Assembly: GCA_035636095.1 (NCBI GenBank)
Contig: DASPZU010000053.1
Span: forward strand, 1-64,000
Source: Gp7-AA10 sp035636095
GTDB taxonomy: Bacteria; Acidobacteriota; Thermoanaerobaculia; Gp7-AA8
Length of the DNA stretch: 64,000 nt
Direction: 5' to 3'
The stretch's first letter is position 1. Each line of letters starts with the position of its first letter. The translations under genes were made by a program, and so were the position numbers. Shown here piece by piece: positions 26,705 to 34,400 of the stretch. The notes beneath the pieces are model-generated. The model was not told the DNA's origin, made no database searches, and was given only the letters and a program-made list of their open reading frames with translations.

Positions 26705-28876
26705 TGCTGTCGCGTGCCTGGCGTTGAATTTTCTTTCCACCTGCATCACGCCGTCCAGTCCCTCGATCGAGCGCGTGACCTTCTCCAGATGTTTGAGGTC
26801 GGCAATCTCGAGCACCAGCTCGGCGGTGGCGCGTCCATCCACCGTTCGCGAATCCATCTGACGGATGTTGGTCTTCAGGTTCGCGATCGTCGAGACCACG
26901 CGCGCCAGGATCCCCTGGCGATCCTCCATCAATACTTCCAGCTCGACCTGGAACTGCGCCTGCCGCTCACCCGCCCATTCGACCGCGATCTCGCGGTCGG
27001 GGTTAAACATCAGGTTCTTGACGTTGGAACAGTTCGCGCTGTGCACCGCGACACCTTTTCCGCGCGTGACATAGCCCACGATGCGTTCGCCCGGCAGCGG
27101 ATCGCAGCACTTGGCGAGATAGGTCATCAGATCGTCGTAGCCCTTGACCTTGATGGCAGGCGACGAGCCGGTGAACGGAAAAATCTTACGGACGGCTTTT
27201 TGTAGAACGCCTTCGTCGGTCAGCGCCGTTTCTTTCTGTTCGTCGGAGACGAAGCGCTCGACGATCGAACGCGGCGAGACTTTGCCGTACCCGACGTCGG
27301 CGTATAGATCCTCGAGTCGCGCCAGGCCATATTCGGAGAGCACGCCGTCGATGGCATTTTCGGCGATGAGCTTGCGCCACGCGACGCGATAACGCTTGGC
27401 TTCCTTTTCGATCAGCTTCTTGCCGAGGTCGGTGGAGCGGTGTTTCTGCTCGGTGTTGAGCCAGTGTCGGATCTTGTGGCGGGCGCGCGAGGTCATCACC
27501 ATGTTGACCCACTCGCGCGACGGCGCCTGCGTCGGCGACGTCACGATCTCGACGATGTCGCCGTTCTTCAGCGGCGTGCGGAGCGGCACGAGTTTTCCGT
27601 TGACGCGCGCCCCGACGCAGTGATGCCCGACATCGGTATGGATGCGATACGCGAAGTCGAGCGGCGTGGCGCCGCGGGGAAACGCGAAGACGTCGCCCTT
27701 GGGCGTGAAGGTGTAAACCTCGTCGGGATAGAGGTCGATCTTGAGCGAGTGCATGAACACGCGCGGATCCTTGATCTCGTTCTGCCACTCCACCAGCTGC
27801 CGGAGCCACAGAAAGTTTTTGTCGTCGGCCTGCGCCCCCACCCTTCCCTCTTTGTACTTCCAGTGCGCCGCGATGCCCTGTTCCGCGATGAGATCCATGT
27901 CCTTGGTGCGGATCTGGACCTCGAATGGCTGACCTTTCTCCGCCACCACCGTCGTGTGCAGTGACTGATAGAAGTTCGGCTTCGGCATCGCGATGTAATC
28001 CTTGATGCGGCCGGGCACCGGACGCCACATCTGATGGATGATGCCTAATGCTGCATAACAATCTTTCACACTATTTGTGATGATTCTGAAGCCGATGTAG
28101 TCGTAGACCTGGCCGATGTCGATCTCCTGACGCCGCAGCTTCGTCCAGATCGAGAACATCGACTTCACGCGGCCGTTGACATCGCCGGAGATCTCGTTGT
28201 CGCGCAGCTTGGTCTGCAGCGTCCCTTTCACGCGATCGACCAGGTCGCCGCTCACCGACAATTTCTCATTGACCGACTCCTGCAGCTCCTCGAACTCACG
28301 AGGATGCAGGTAGCGGAAGGAAAGGTCTTCCAGCTCGTTCTTGACGCGGCCGATGCCGAGGCGGTTTGCGATCGGGGCGTAGATCTCCATGGTCTCTTTT
28401 GCGATCGCGATTCGCTTGTCATCGGGCAGGTACTGCAGCGTGCGCATGTTATGGAGGCGATCGGCGAGCTTGACCAGGACCACCCGCAGATCGCCGACCA
28501 TCGCCAGCAGCATTTTTCGGAAGGTCTCCGCCTGCTGCTCCTCCTTCGACACATAGGCATAGCGGGAGATTTTGGTCACGCCGTCGACCAGTTCCGCGAC
28601 GTCGTCGCCGAACGCCTCCTGCAGCTTTTCTTTAGTGGTCAGCGTGTCTTCAAGAACGTCGTGCAAGAGGCCGACTGCGATGGAGGTCTCATCGAGGTGG
28701 AGATCGGCGAGGATGTGGGCGACATTGAGGGGATGGACCAAATATGGTTCGCCGGAGTCGCGAACCTGTCCGCGGTGCTCCAGGGCCGAGAAGATGTAGG
28801 CCTTCTGGAGCATCTCCTCGTCGAAGTCGGGCTTATAGGATTCGACCTTATCGAGGATGTCTTCGAAGCGGATCAT
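26702..28876 (-). CDS. rel: Bifunctional (p)ppGpp synthetase/hydrolase Rel
   Basis: 724 residues. The HD hydrolase domain carries the His72-Asp73 pair in GLLHDVLEDT. The synthetase domain has YDYIGFRII and RIKDYIAMPKPN; the RxKD form is typical of enzymes with active hydrolase, as opposed to the ExDD of RelA-only enzymes. The TGS domain (YTFTPKGDVFAFPRGATPLD) and a C-terminal ACT domain complete the standard architecture. It makes and degrades the stringent-response alarmone in the cytoplasm. It is convergent with rpmB. Confidence 0.95.
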   Translation of the reverse strand: MIRFEDILDKVESYKPDFDEEMLQKAYIFSALEHRGQVRDSGEPYLVHPLNVAHILADLHLDETSIAVGLLHDVLEDTLTTKEKLQEAFGDDVAELVDGVTKISRYAYVSKEEQQAETFRKMLLAMVGDLRVVLVKLADRLHNMRTLQYLPDDKRIAIAKETMEIYAPIANRLGIGRVKNELEDLSFRYLHPREFEELQESVNEKLSVSGDLVDRVKGTLQTKLRDNEISGDVNGRVKSMFSIWTKLRRQEIDIGQVYDYIGFRIITNSVKDCYAALGIIHQMWRPVPGRIKDYIAMPKPNFYQSLHTTVVAEKGQPFEVQIRTKDMDLIAEQGIAAHWKYKEGRVGAQADDKNFLWLRQLVEWQNEIKDPRVFMHSLKIDLYPDEVYTFTPKGDVFAFPRGATPLDFAYRIHTDVGHHCVGARVNGKLVPLRTPLKNGDIVEIVTSPTQAPSREWVNMVMTSRARHKIRHWLNTEQKHRSTDLGKKLIEKEAKRYRVAWRKLIAENAIDGVLSEYGLARLEDLYADVGYGKVSPRSIVERFVSDEQKETALTDEGVLQKAVRKIFPFTGSSPAIKVKGYDDLMTYLAKCCDPLPGERIVGYVTRGKGVAVHSANCSNVKNLMFNPDREIAVEWAGERQAQFQVELEVLMEDRQGILARVVSTIANLKTNIRQMDSRTVDGRATAELVLEIADLKHLEKVTRSIEGLDGVMQVERKFNARHATA

Positions 28877-28913
28877 GGCGTTCTCGGTAACAAGCTATTG
28901 ATCGTAGCAGTTC

Positions 28914-28982
28914 CGGCGTCACCTCAGTCGTCAGGCGTCAGGCCTCGGGCGTCAGGAAGCACCACCCGACGCCTGACACCTT
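28914..28982. repeat. Palindromic word repeat (GCGTCAGG)
   Basis: Words close to GCGTCAGG occur four times at 28915-28956, and the reverse complement CGACGCCTGACACC follows at 28968-28981. The pairing is imperfect. The element lies upstream of rel and of the remnant described next. Confidence 0.65.
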
Positions 28983-29040
28983 ATGCCGGGCACCTGATTT
29001 GCTCACCACGCCAAGCAGTGGCGACCGCCCGGGCCGCCAG

Positions 29041-29151
29041 AAAAAGGAGGTATTCGTGTTGACGCGCATAGCCCCCATGGTCCGCGACGCGGGAGGATGA
29101 CCTGGCGCTGGTGCGCGACGTCGCTTCCAACACACGATTCTGGTCATTGCT
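29041..29151 (+). pseudogene. Rearranged remnant of a PA2779-like gene
   Basis: A strong ribosome site (AAAGGAGG, 29044-29051) precedes a GTG-started frame that stops after 14 codons. Bases 29096-29133 match the downstream gene at 29291-29328 at roughly 30 of 38 positions (coding for DLALVRDV), and 29137-29150 repeats its signal-peptide bases CTGGTCATTGC. The order is not collinear, so this looks like a deleted, rearranged duplicate. The rest of the 28983-29176 gap shows nothing else. Evidence is modest. Confidence 0.4.
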
Positions 29152-29176
29152 CTCGGTTAATTGAAGGAGACGTAAG

Positions 29177-29530
29177 ATGTTGAAACGTTCCATCATCCTT
29201 TTCGCAGTTCTGGTCATTGCAGCGATCCCGACTTTCGCGGCCCCGGCGCCGTCGAAGGTGGTCGCGAATCAAAGTCTCGAATCGCGGGCTGCCGACCTGG
29301 CGCTCGTGCGCGATGTGGTCGCCAACGAACAGGTAGCCAAGGTCCTGGCCGCGCACGGATTCACGCCCGAGCAGGTAAACCAGCGCCTGGGGCAGCTCTC
29401 CAATCAGGATCTGCATCAACTTGCGCAGAATCTCGATCAGATTCAAGCCGCCGGCCTGACCAAACAGGAATGGGCATGGATCGCCATCGCCGCGATCGCC
29501 GTCCTGGTCGTCATCATCGCGCTGAGCTGA
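29177..29530 (+). CDS. PA2779-family membrane protein
   Basis: 117 residues with GGAGACG upstream. A signal peptide (KRSIILFAVLVIAAIPTFA), a helical region (RAADLALVRDVVANEQVAKV, then HGFTPEQVNQRL and LSNQDLHQLAQNLDQI) and a C-terminal membrane segment (AWIAIAAIAVLVVIIALS) match the PA2779 family. In many genomes it is paired with a PA2778-family peptidase gene, as here, five bases downstream. The function is unknown; its pairing suggests it is a membrane partner of the peptidase. Confidence 0.82.
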   Translation: MLKRSIILFAVLVIAAIPTFAAPAPSKVVANQSLESRAADLALVRDVVANEQVAKVLAAHGFTPEQVNQRLGQLSNQDLHQLAQNLDQIQAAGLTKQEWAWIAIAAIAVLVVIIALS

Positions 29531-29535
29531 TCGGA

Positions 29536-30615
29536 GTGACGCTTAAAGTCAGAAGGCAGAAGGCAGCGGGCAGAAGTCCCGCCGCCCTTCTGCCTTCTGC
29601 TTGCTGCCTTCTGCCTTTTCTTCTGGCGTCGTGCGTGACGATGACCCCGCGTTCGAAGGCTCCCTCGCCGTCAGCGGTCGTCATCCCGCAAATGCCGATG
29701 CTCAAGTGGGGAGTCGAATCGTGCGGTGCGGGCTCGCTGGCCACCGTCCTCCAACATTATGGTGATGGGACCACCATGGAGCAGTGGGACGGCTCGCTGC
29801 CCAAAACGCGCGGCGGCGTTCTGACCATCGATTTGATTCTGGCGGCGCGGCAGAAAGGCTTCGACGCGCAACTGGTGACCGGAACACCCGCGACCGTCGC
29901 CGAAGAATTGCGCGACGGCCGGCCCGTCATTCTGATGCTGCAGGTGGTGGATGTCATCGGCCATCAATACGACTTTTTCCACTACGTCGTCGCCGACGGC
30001 ATCGACGCGCAGCGAGGAACCATTCGAACGCAATGGGGAGACCGCGCCGGACGGTGGGTTTCACTCGACAAGCTCGAGAAACCGTGGAGCGGTGGAGGCC
30101 ATGCTGCCATTCTCATCCGGCCCAGAGATCGCGACAGCGCGATGCGCGACGCGCTGCGCGCTGCGGTGGCTCTGGAGGAGGAAGGAAAATTCGCGGAGGC
30201 CGCTGCGAAATATCGAGACATTCTGGCCAGGCACCCCGATTCCGTGGTCGCCCTCACCGACCTCGGCAACGCCGAGGTCCAGTTGGGAAATCGTGCGGCG
30301 GCGGAAGAGGCCTTTCGAAAAGCGCTGGCGCTCGATCCGAATTCACGCGACGCGCTCAACAATCTCGCCTGGCTTCTCTATCAACAGAAACGACTCGACG
30401 AAGCGGAATCGTTTGCGCGTCGTGCCGTCGCGCAGCAGGGTCCGGATGCCTACCTCGTGCTCGACACGCTGGCGCACGTTCTGGCGGCACGCGGTTCGTG
30501 CGATGAAGCGGTGCGCACATTTCAGCAGGCCATCGATGCGGTACCATCCACGCAGGCGCAGGCGCGAACGGGTCTCGAAAACGGACTCGCTGCCGCGCGC
30601 CGTACGTGCTCGTGA
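29536..30615 (+). CDS. PA2778-family C39-like cysteine peptidase lipoprotein with TPRs
   Basis: 359 residues from GTG (29536), five bases after the preceding stop. The lipoprotein signal peptide ends LLASC with Cys33. The C39-like domain has the catalytic Cys63 in VESCGAGS and His149 in FFHYVVADG. Residues ~205-345 are TPR units (ALEEEGKFAEAAAKYRDILA, ALALDPNSRDALNNLAWLLY, and YLVLDTLAHVLAARGSCDEA). The signal peptide is entirely encoded by a palindromic word repeat (29547-29626), which is very unusual. The peptidase is probably anchored in the periplasm; the substrate is unknown. Confidence 0.85.
   Translation: MTLKVRRQKAAGRSPAALLPSACCLLPFLLASCVTMTPRSKAPSPSAVVIPQMPMLKWGVESCGAGSLATVLQHYGDGTTMEQWDGSLPKTRGGVLTIDLILAARQKGFDAQLVTGTPATVAEELRDGRPVILMLQVVDVIGHQYDFFHYVVADGIDAQRGTIRTQWGDRAGRWVSLDKLEKPWSGGGHAAILIRPRDRDSAMRDALRAAVALEEEGKFAEAAAKYRDILARHPDSVVALTDLGNAEVQLGNRAAAEEAFRKALALDPNSRDALNNLAWLLYQQKRLDEAESFARRAVAQQGPDAYLVLDTLAHVLAARGSCDEAVRTFQQAIDAVPSTQAQARTGLENGLAAARRTCS
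29547..29626. repeat. Palindromic word repeat (CAGAAGG) encoding a signal peptide
   Basis: CAGAAGGCAGAAGGCAG at 29550-29566 and a further CAGAAG form the left arm. CTTCTGCCTTCTG at 29587-29599 and further copies up to 29620 form the right arm. The element lies in frame inside the PA2778-family gene. Its left arm encodes the basic n-region (VRRQKAAGR), and its right arm encodes the hydrophobic LLPSACCLLPFLL up to the lipobox. Confidence 0.85.
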
Positions 30616-31721
30616 GTTTTTCCCGCCGCACTAATTGGAAAGCGCCCATCAACCGACTCACTCTCGCCCGCCGGCGGCGAGGAAGCGATCTGCTCGATCT
30701 GACCGAGTCGAATCCGACGCGCGCCGGCCTCGCCTATCCGCTCGAGGAGCTCGCCGATGTCATGGCCCGCGCCGCCCGCGCCCCCTACACGCCCGACGCG
30801 CTCGGTCTTCGATCGGCGCGTGAAGGGCTGGCCAAGCAGCTGGCGTGCGAAGTCGATGATCTCGTTCTCACGGCATCGACGAGCGAGGCCTATGCCTTCC
30901 TCTTCAAGTTGCTGTGCGATCCGGGTGACGCAATCGCGATGCCCATCCCCTCCTATCCGCTGCTCGAGCACTTGAGCGCATTGGAATCGGTGCATGTGCG
31001 ACCCTTCGCACTCGAGCTGCATCAGCGCTGGGAGGTCGATGCCTCGAGGATCGATAAGAGTGTACGAATTATTGTGATGGTAAATCCTAACAATCCAACC
31101 GGATCGTTCGTCAGCCCTGCGGAACAGGACGGCTTTGCGCAGCGCGGCGTTCCGATCATCTCGGACGAAGTTTTTCTCGACTATCCGCTCGAAAGCAGCG
31201 GCACGTCGTTCCTGCGCCCGGATGTGCTGAGCTTTGTTCTGGGCGGCCTCTCAAAATCGGCCGGCCTGCCGCATTACAAGCTGGGATGGATTCGCGTCAG
31301 CGGACCGGCGGCCGCGAAACGCGACGCCATGGCGGCCCTCGAGTTGATCGCCGACAACTTCCTCTCCGTCTCCACGCCGGTTCAGGTCGCGCTTCCCGAT
31401 TTGCTCGCGATCGCGCCGCGCATTCGTGCCGAAATCGCGGCCCGCATTCGGCGCAATCTCGACCATCTCCGATCCGTCTCGATCCCGTCGATCCAGGTGC
31501 TCGAGGTCGAGGGTGGGTGGTCGGCGGTCATGCGCATTCCGAATGTCGAATCGGATGAAGACTTCGCGGTGCGCCTCATCGAGCAGCATGGCGTGGTCGT
31601 GCATCCGGGATACTTCTTCGATTTCGAATCCGATGGTTACATCGTGATTTCGTTATTGACCCCGCCTGATGTCTTCGATGCCGGCGTCGGACATCTATTG
31701 TCGGCGCTTCCGAAGGGATGA
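30612..31721 (+). CDS. PLP-dependent aminotransferase, class I/II
   Basis: 369 residues from a GTG that overlaps the preceding stop (GTGA); a GTG two codons earlier is possible. Fold-type I motifs are visible: TESNPTRAGLAYP, MVNPNNPTGSFVSP, ISDEVFLDY and the PLP-binding GGLSKSAGLPHYKLGWI. It transfers amino groups between an amino acid and a 2-oxo acid in the cytoplasm. The substrate cannot be deduced. Its stop starts a palindromic word repeat. Confidence 0.9.
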   Translation: MSFSRRTNWKAPINRLTLARRRRGSDLLDLTESNPTRAGLAYPLEELADVMARAARAPYTPDALGLRSAREGLAKQLACEVDDLVLTASTSEAYAFLFKLLCDPGDAIAMPIPSYPLLEHLSALESVHVRPFALELHQRWEVDASRIDKSVRIIVMVNPNNPTGSFVSPAEQDGFAQRGVPIISDEVFLDYPLESSGTSFLRPDVLSFVLGGLSKSAGLPHYKLGWIRVSGPAAAKRDAMAALELIADNFLSVSTPVQVALPDLLAIAPRIRAEIAARIRRNLDHLRSVSIPSIQVLEVEGGWSAVMRIPNVESDEDFAVRLIEQHGVVVHPGYFFDFESDGYIVISLLTPPDVFDAGVGHLLSALPKG

Positions 31722-31785
31722 GGGCTGAGGGAGGAGAGCTGCCATTTACGATTCATCCCTCATCCCTCATCCTTCATCCCTCATG
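31716..31785. repeat. Palindromic word repeat (ATGAGGG) from stop to start
   Basis: The left end, GGGATGAGGGCTGAGGG, contains the TGA of the aminotransferase. The right arm, 31751-31784, repeats CATCC/CTCAT words (four to five copies of ATCCCTC-like units) and its last word makes the ATG of the next gene. No Shine-Dalgarno sequence remains between the element and that ATG. Confidence 0.85.
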
Positions 31786-32955
31786 AAAGAGCACTGGCTT
31801 CTCGATCCCTCCGTTACATTCCTCAATCACGGCTCGTTCGGCGCGACGCCCAAGGCCGTCCTCGCCAAGCAGCACGAGTTCCGCCGGCGCATGGAATTGG
31901 AGCCGGTGCGTTTTCTGGTGCGGGAGCTCGAGCCGCTGTTAGACCAGGTTCGCGCCGATCTCGCCAATTTCATCGGGGCCGCTCCCGACGATCTGGCGTT
32001 CGTTCCAAACGCGACATCGGGCGTCAATGCCGTTCTTCGCTCGCTCGAGTTCTCTTCCAGCGATGAGCTGCTGGTCACGAACCAGGAGTACAACGCCTGC
32101 CGCAACACGATCGATTACGTCGCAGCGCGCAGTGGCGCGCGGGTGCGGGTGGTCGAGATCCCTTTTCCGCTGCCGGTGACCGGTGACGTGTTCGATTGCG
32201 TGATCGGCAGCGTGACCGGTGCGACTCGGCTGCTGCTCATCGATCACATCACGAGTCAGACCGCGATCATCATGCCCGTAGAGCGCATCGTGGCGGAGCT
32301 GCATGCGCGCGGCATCGACACGCTCATCGACGGCGCGCACGTCGCGGGCCAACTGCCGCTCGATATCCGCGCCATCGGAGCTGCGTACTACACCGGCAAT
32401 CTGCACAAATGGGTGTGCGCACCCAAAGGCGCGGCATTTCTCTACGTCCGCAGCGATCGGCGTGAGGGCATGCATCCGATCGTGATCAGCCACGGCCTAA
32501 ACTCGACTCGCACCGACCGATCGCGATTCCATCTCGAATTCGATTGGCCGGGAACCTTCGACCCCACCGCCTGGCTTGCCGCCGGCGAGGCGCTTCGCTT
32601 CATCCCCTCACTGGTCGAGGGTGGGTGGCCGGAGGTGATGCGGCGCAACCATACTCTGGCTCTGCGCGCACGCGACATTCTCTGCCACGCGCTGCATCTC
32701 GACCGTCCCGCCCCCGACGATCTCCTCGGATCCATGGCCGCCTTTCCAATCCCGGATGGCAAACCGGGCGACGTCGCCTCCGTTTTCGGCGATCCGCTGC
32801 AGGATGCCCTGTTCGATCAATATCGGATTGAGGTGCCGGTCGTGCCGTGGCCCAATCCGCCCAAGCGTCTGGTGCGCGTCTCCGCCCAGCTCTACAACGT
32901 CGAGGAAGACTACGTGAGGCTCGCCGAGGCGCTTTCACATCTGCTGCAAAGCTAA
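31783..32955 (+). CDS. Class V aminotransferase, isopenicillin-N-epimerase-like
   Basis: 390 residues. Class V motifs are FLNHGSFGATP at the N-terminus, PNATSGVNAVLRS, IDGAHVAGQLPLD and the PLP-lysine NLHKWVCAPKG. The NHGSFG start and the DGAHV-GNLHKW spacing are typical of the isopenicillin-N-epimerase/EgtE-like branch, which includes C-S lyases. No beta-lactam or ergothioneine genes are adjacent, so the reaction remains open. Its ATG is part of a word repeat, so its translation may depend on coupling to the upstream gene. Confidence 0.88.
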   Translation: MKEHWLLDPSVTFLNHGSFGATPKAVLAKQHEFRRRMELEPVRFLVRELEPLLDQVRADLANFIGAAPDDLAFVPNATSGVNAVLRSLEFSSSDELLVTNQEYNACRNTIDYVAARSGARVRVVEIPFPLPVTGDVFDCVIGSVTGATRLLLIDHITSQTAIIMPVERIVAELHARGIDTLIDGAHVAGQLPLDIRAIGAAYYTGNLHKWVCAPKGAAFLYVRSDRREGMHPIVISHGLNSTRTDRSRFHLEFDWPGTFDPTAWLAAGEALRFIPSLVEGGWPEVMRRNHTLALRARDILCHALHLDRPAPDDLLGSMAAFPIPDGKPGDVASVFGDPLQDALFDQYRIEVPVVPWPNPPKRLVRVSAQLYNVEEDYVRLAEALSHLLQS

Positions 32956-32972
32956 ATAGAATCGAGGATGCA

Positions 32973-33560
32973 ATGAAGCGAACACTCATTCTCCTGGTTT
33001 TGCTCTTCGCCTGCCGCGGCGGCGAGAACGTAACGTCCACGGACACAGTCAGCACGTCGGGAACGCAGATGACCGGAACAACCTCGACGACCAGCACCGG
33101 AGCGAAAGGCGGCGGAGTGAGCTCGCTCAATTCGCGGGATAAGGAATTCTTCATCGCCGCGTCGCAGGGAAACATGTCCGAGGTCGCACTCGGCAAACTG
33201 GCAGTCGATAAGGCGACCGACGGCGGGGTCAAGGCCTTCGGTAACCGGATGGTCACGGATCACGGCAAAGGCATCGAGGAGCTGAAAAAGCTGGCGCTGC
33301 AGAAAGGCGTTGCGCTGCCGGCCGTCGTCAACAAGGAGCAGACCGAAGCCGCCGGCACGCTCTCGAAGAAGTTTGGAAAAGAATTCGATCACGCGTACAT
33401 GACCGACATGATCAAGGACCACGAGAAGGACGTCACGGAATTCAAGCAGGCGTCGCTCAACCTGACCGATCCCGATCTGAGGGCGTGGGCCACCAAGACT
33501 CTTCCGGTGCTTCAGGATCACCTGAAGATGGCGAAGATGACGGAGTCGAAGCTGAAGTAG
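32973..33560 (+). CDS. DUF4142 lipoprotein
   Basis: 195 residues from ATG with GAGGA upstream; a longer frame exists but lacks the signal peptide. The signal ends in a lipobox, LLFAC (Cys14), then a Thr/Ser/Gly-rich linker. The DUF4142 domain covers residues ~50-190 (DKEFFIAASQGNMSEVALGK, HGKGIEELKKLA, YMTDMIKDHEKDVTEFKQAS), a four-helix ferritin-like bundle with His/Glu positions. The family is exported and of unknown function. It converges with sdhB with one base between stops. Confidence 0.9.
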   Translation: MKRTLILLVLLFACRGGENVTSTDTVSTSGTQMTGTTSTTSTGAKGGGVSSLNSRDKEFFIAASQGNMSEVALGKLAVDKATDGGVKAFGNRMVTDHGKGIEELKKLALQKGVALPAVVNKEQTEAAGTLSKKFGKEFDHAYMTDMIKDHEKDVTEFKQASLNLTDPDLRAWATKTLPVLQDHLKMAKMTESKLK

Positions 33561-33561
33561 A

Positions 33562-34311
33562 TCAGCCGGCCCTTTTCTTGAAGCGCGCCACGATGTAGTC
33601 GCGATTCATGCGAGCGATGAAGTCGATGGAGATGTCCTTGGGGCAGACCGCTTCGCATTCTCCATACATGGTGCAGCTTCCGAAGTACTCTTCCATCACC
33701 TCCACCATTTTCAGAACGCGGTGGTAGCGTTCGGGCTGGCCCTGCGGAAGAAGGCCGAGGTGCGAGATCTTTGCGGCCGTGAAGAGTTGGGCGGCGCCAT
33801 TCGGGCATTGCGCCACGCAGGCACCGCACTCGATGCACTCTGCGGCGTCCATCGCGTTTTCCTGCACCGCCTTCGGAATCGGAATGGTGTTGGCCTCGGG
33901 AGCGCTGCCGGTGTTGACGGTGATGAAGCCTCCGGCCTGAATGATTTTGTCGAGCGGGCTGCGATCGACGATCAGATCCTTGATGACCGGAAACGATCGT
34001 GCCCGCCACGGCTCGACCCAGATGACGTCGCCGTCCTGGAAGTGCCGCATGTGCAGTTGACAGGTCGCCGTTCCGCCTAACGGACCGTGTGCGACGCCGT
34101 TGATCATCATCCCGCACGATCCGCAGATGCCCTCGCGGCAGTCGTGTTCGAAGTGGATGGGATCCTCGTTCTTCTCGATCAATTGCTCGTTGACGATGTC
34201 GAGCATCTCGAGAAATGAGGCATCGGGACTGATGTCGTTGGCGGCGTACTCGACGAAGCGGCCTTCGCGCTCGCCGGCTTTTTGTCTCCAGATATGAAGT
34301 GTGAGATTCAT
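33562..34311 (-). CDS. sdhB: Succinate dehydrogenase iron-sulfur subunit
   Basis: 249 residues. Cluster ligands appear in order: CREGICGSCG with a later TCQ for the 2Fe-2S centre, CIECGACVAQCP for the 4Fe-4S centre, and CTMYGECEAVCP for the 3Fe-4S centre. It passes electrons from SdhA to the membrane anchor in the TCA cycle and respiratory chain. It is the last gene of sdhCAB and is separated from sdhA by a palindromic word repeat. Confidence 0.95.
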   Translation of the reverse strand: MNLTLHIWRQKAGEREGRFVEYAANDISPDASFLEMLDIVNEQLIEKNEDPIHFEHDCREGICGSCGMMINGVAHGPLGGTATCQLHMRHFQDGDVIWVEPWRARSFPVIKDLIVDRSPLDKIIQAGGFITVNTGSAPEANTIPIPKAVQENAMDAAECIECGACVAQCPNGAAQLFTAAKISHLGLLPQGQPERYHRVLKMVEVMEEYFGSCTMYGECEAVCPKDISIDFIARMNRDYIVARFKKRAG

Positions 34312-34314
34312 GGT

Positions 34315-34400
34315 TGCTTAGAGGTCTCGTGGTCTCGGGGTTGCGCGGTCTCGAGGTGCACAACTGCGAAACCCCGCAACCTCGCGACCTCGCAACCTCA
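34315..34400. repeat. Palindromic word repeat (GGTTGCG/GGTCTCG) between sdhA and sdhB
   Basis: On the minus strand the sdhA stop TGA is followed at once by GGTTGCGAGGTCGCGAGG, and the complementary words (GAGACCGCGCAACC, GAGACC, GCAACC) run up to the ATG of sdhB. The words are the same two as in the rpmB-rel element at 26623-26704. Confidence 0.8.

Noticed and set aside
31783..32955. Beta-lactam biosynthesis locus suggested by the isopenicillin-N-epimerase-like gene
   Set aside because: No synthetase, oxygenase or transporter genes are adjacent, and this aminotransferase branch has many other functions.
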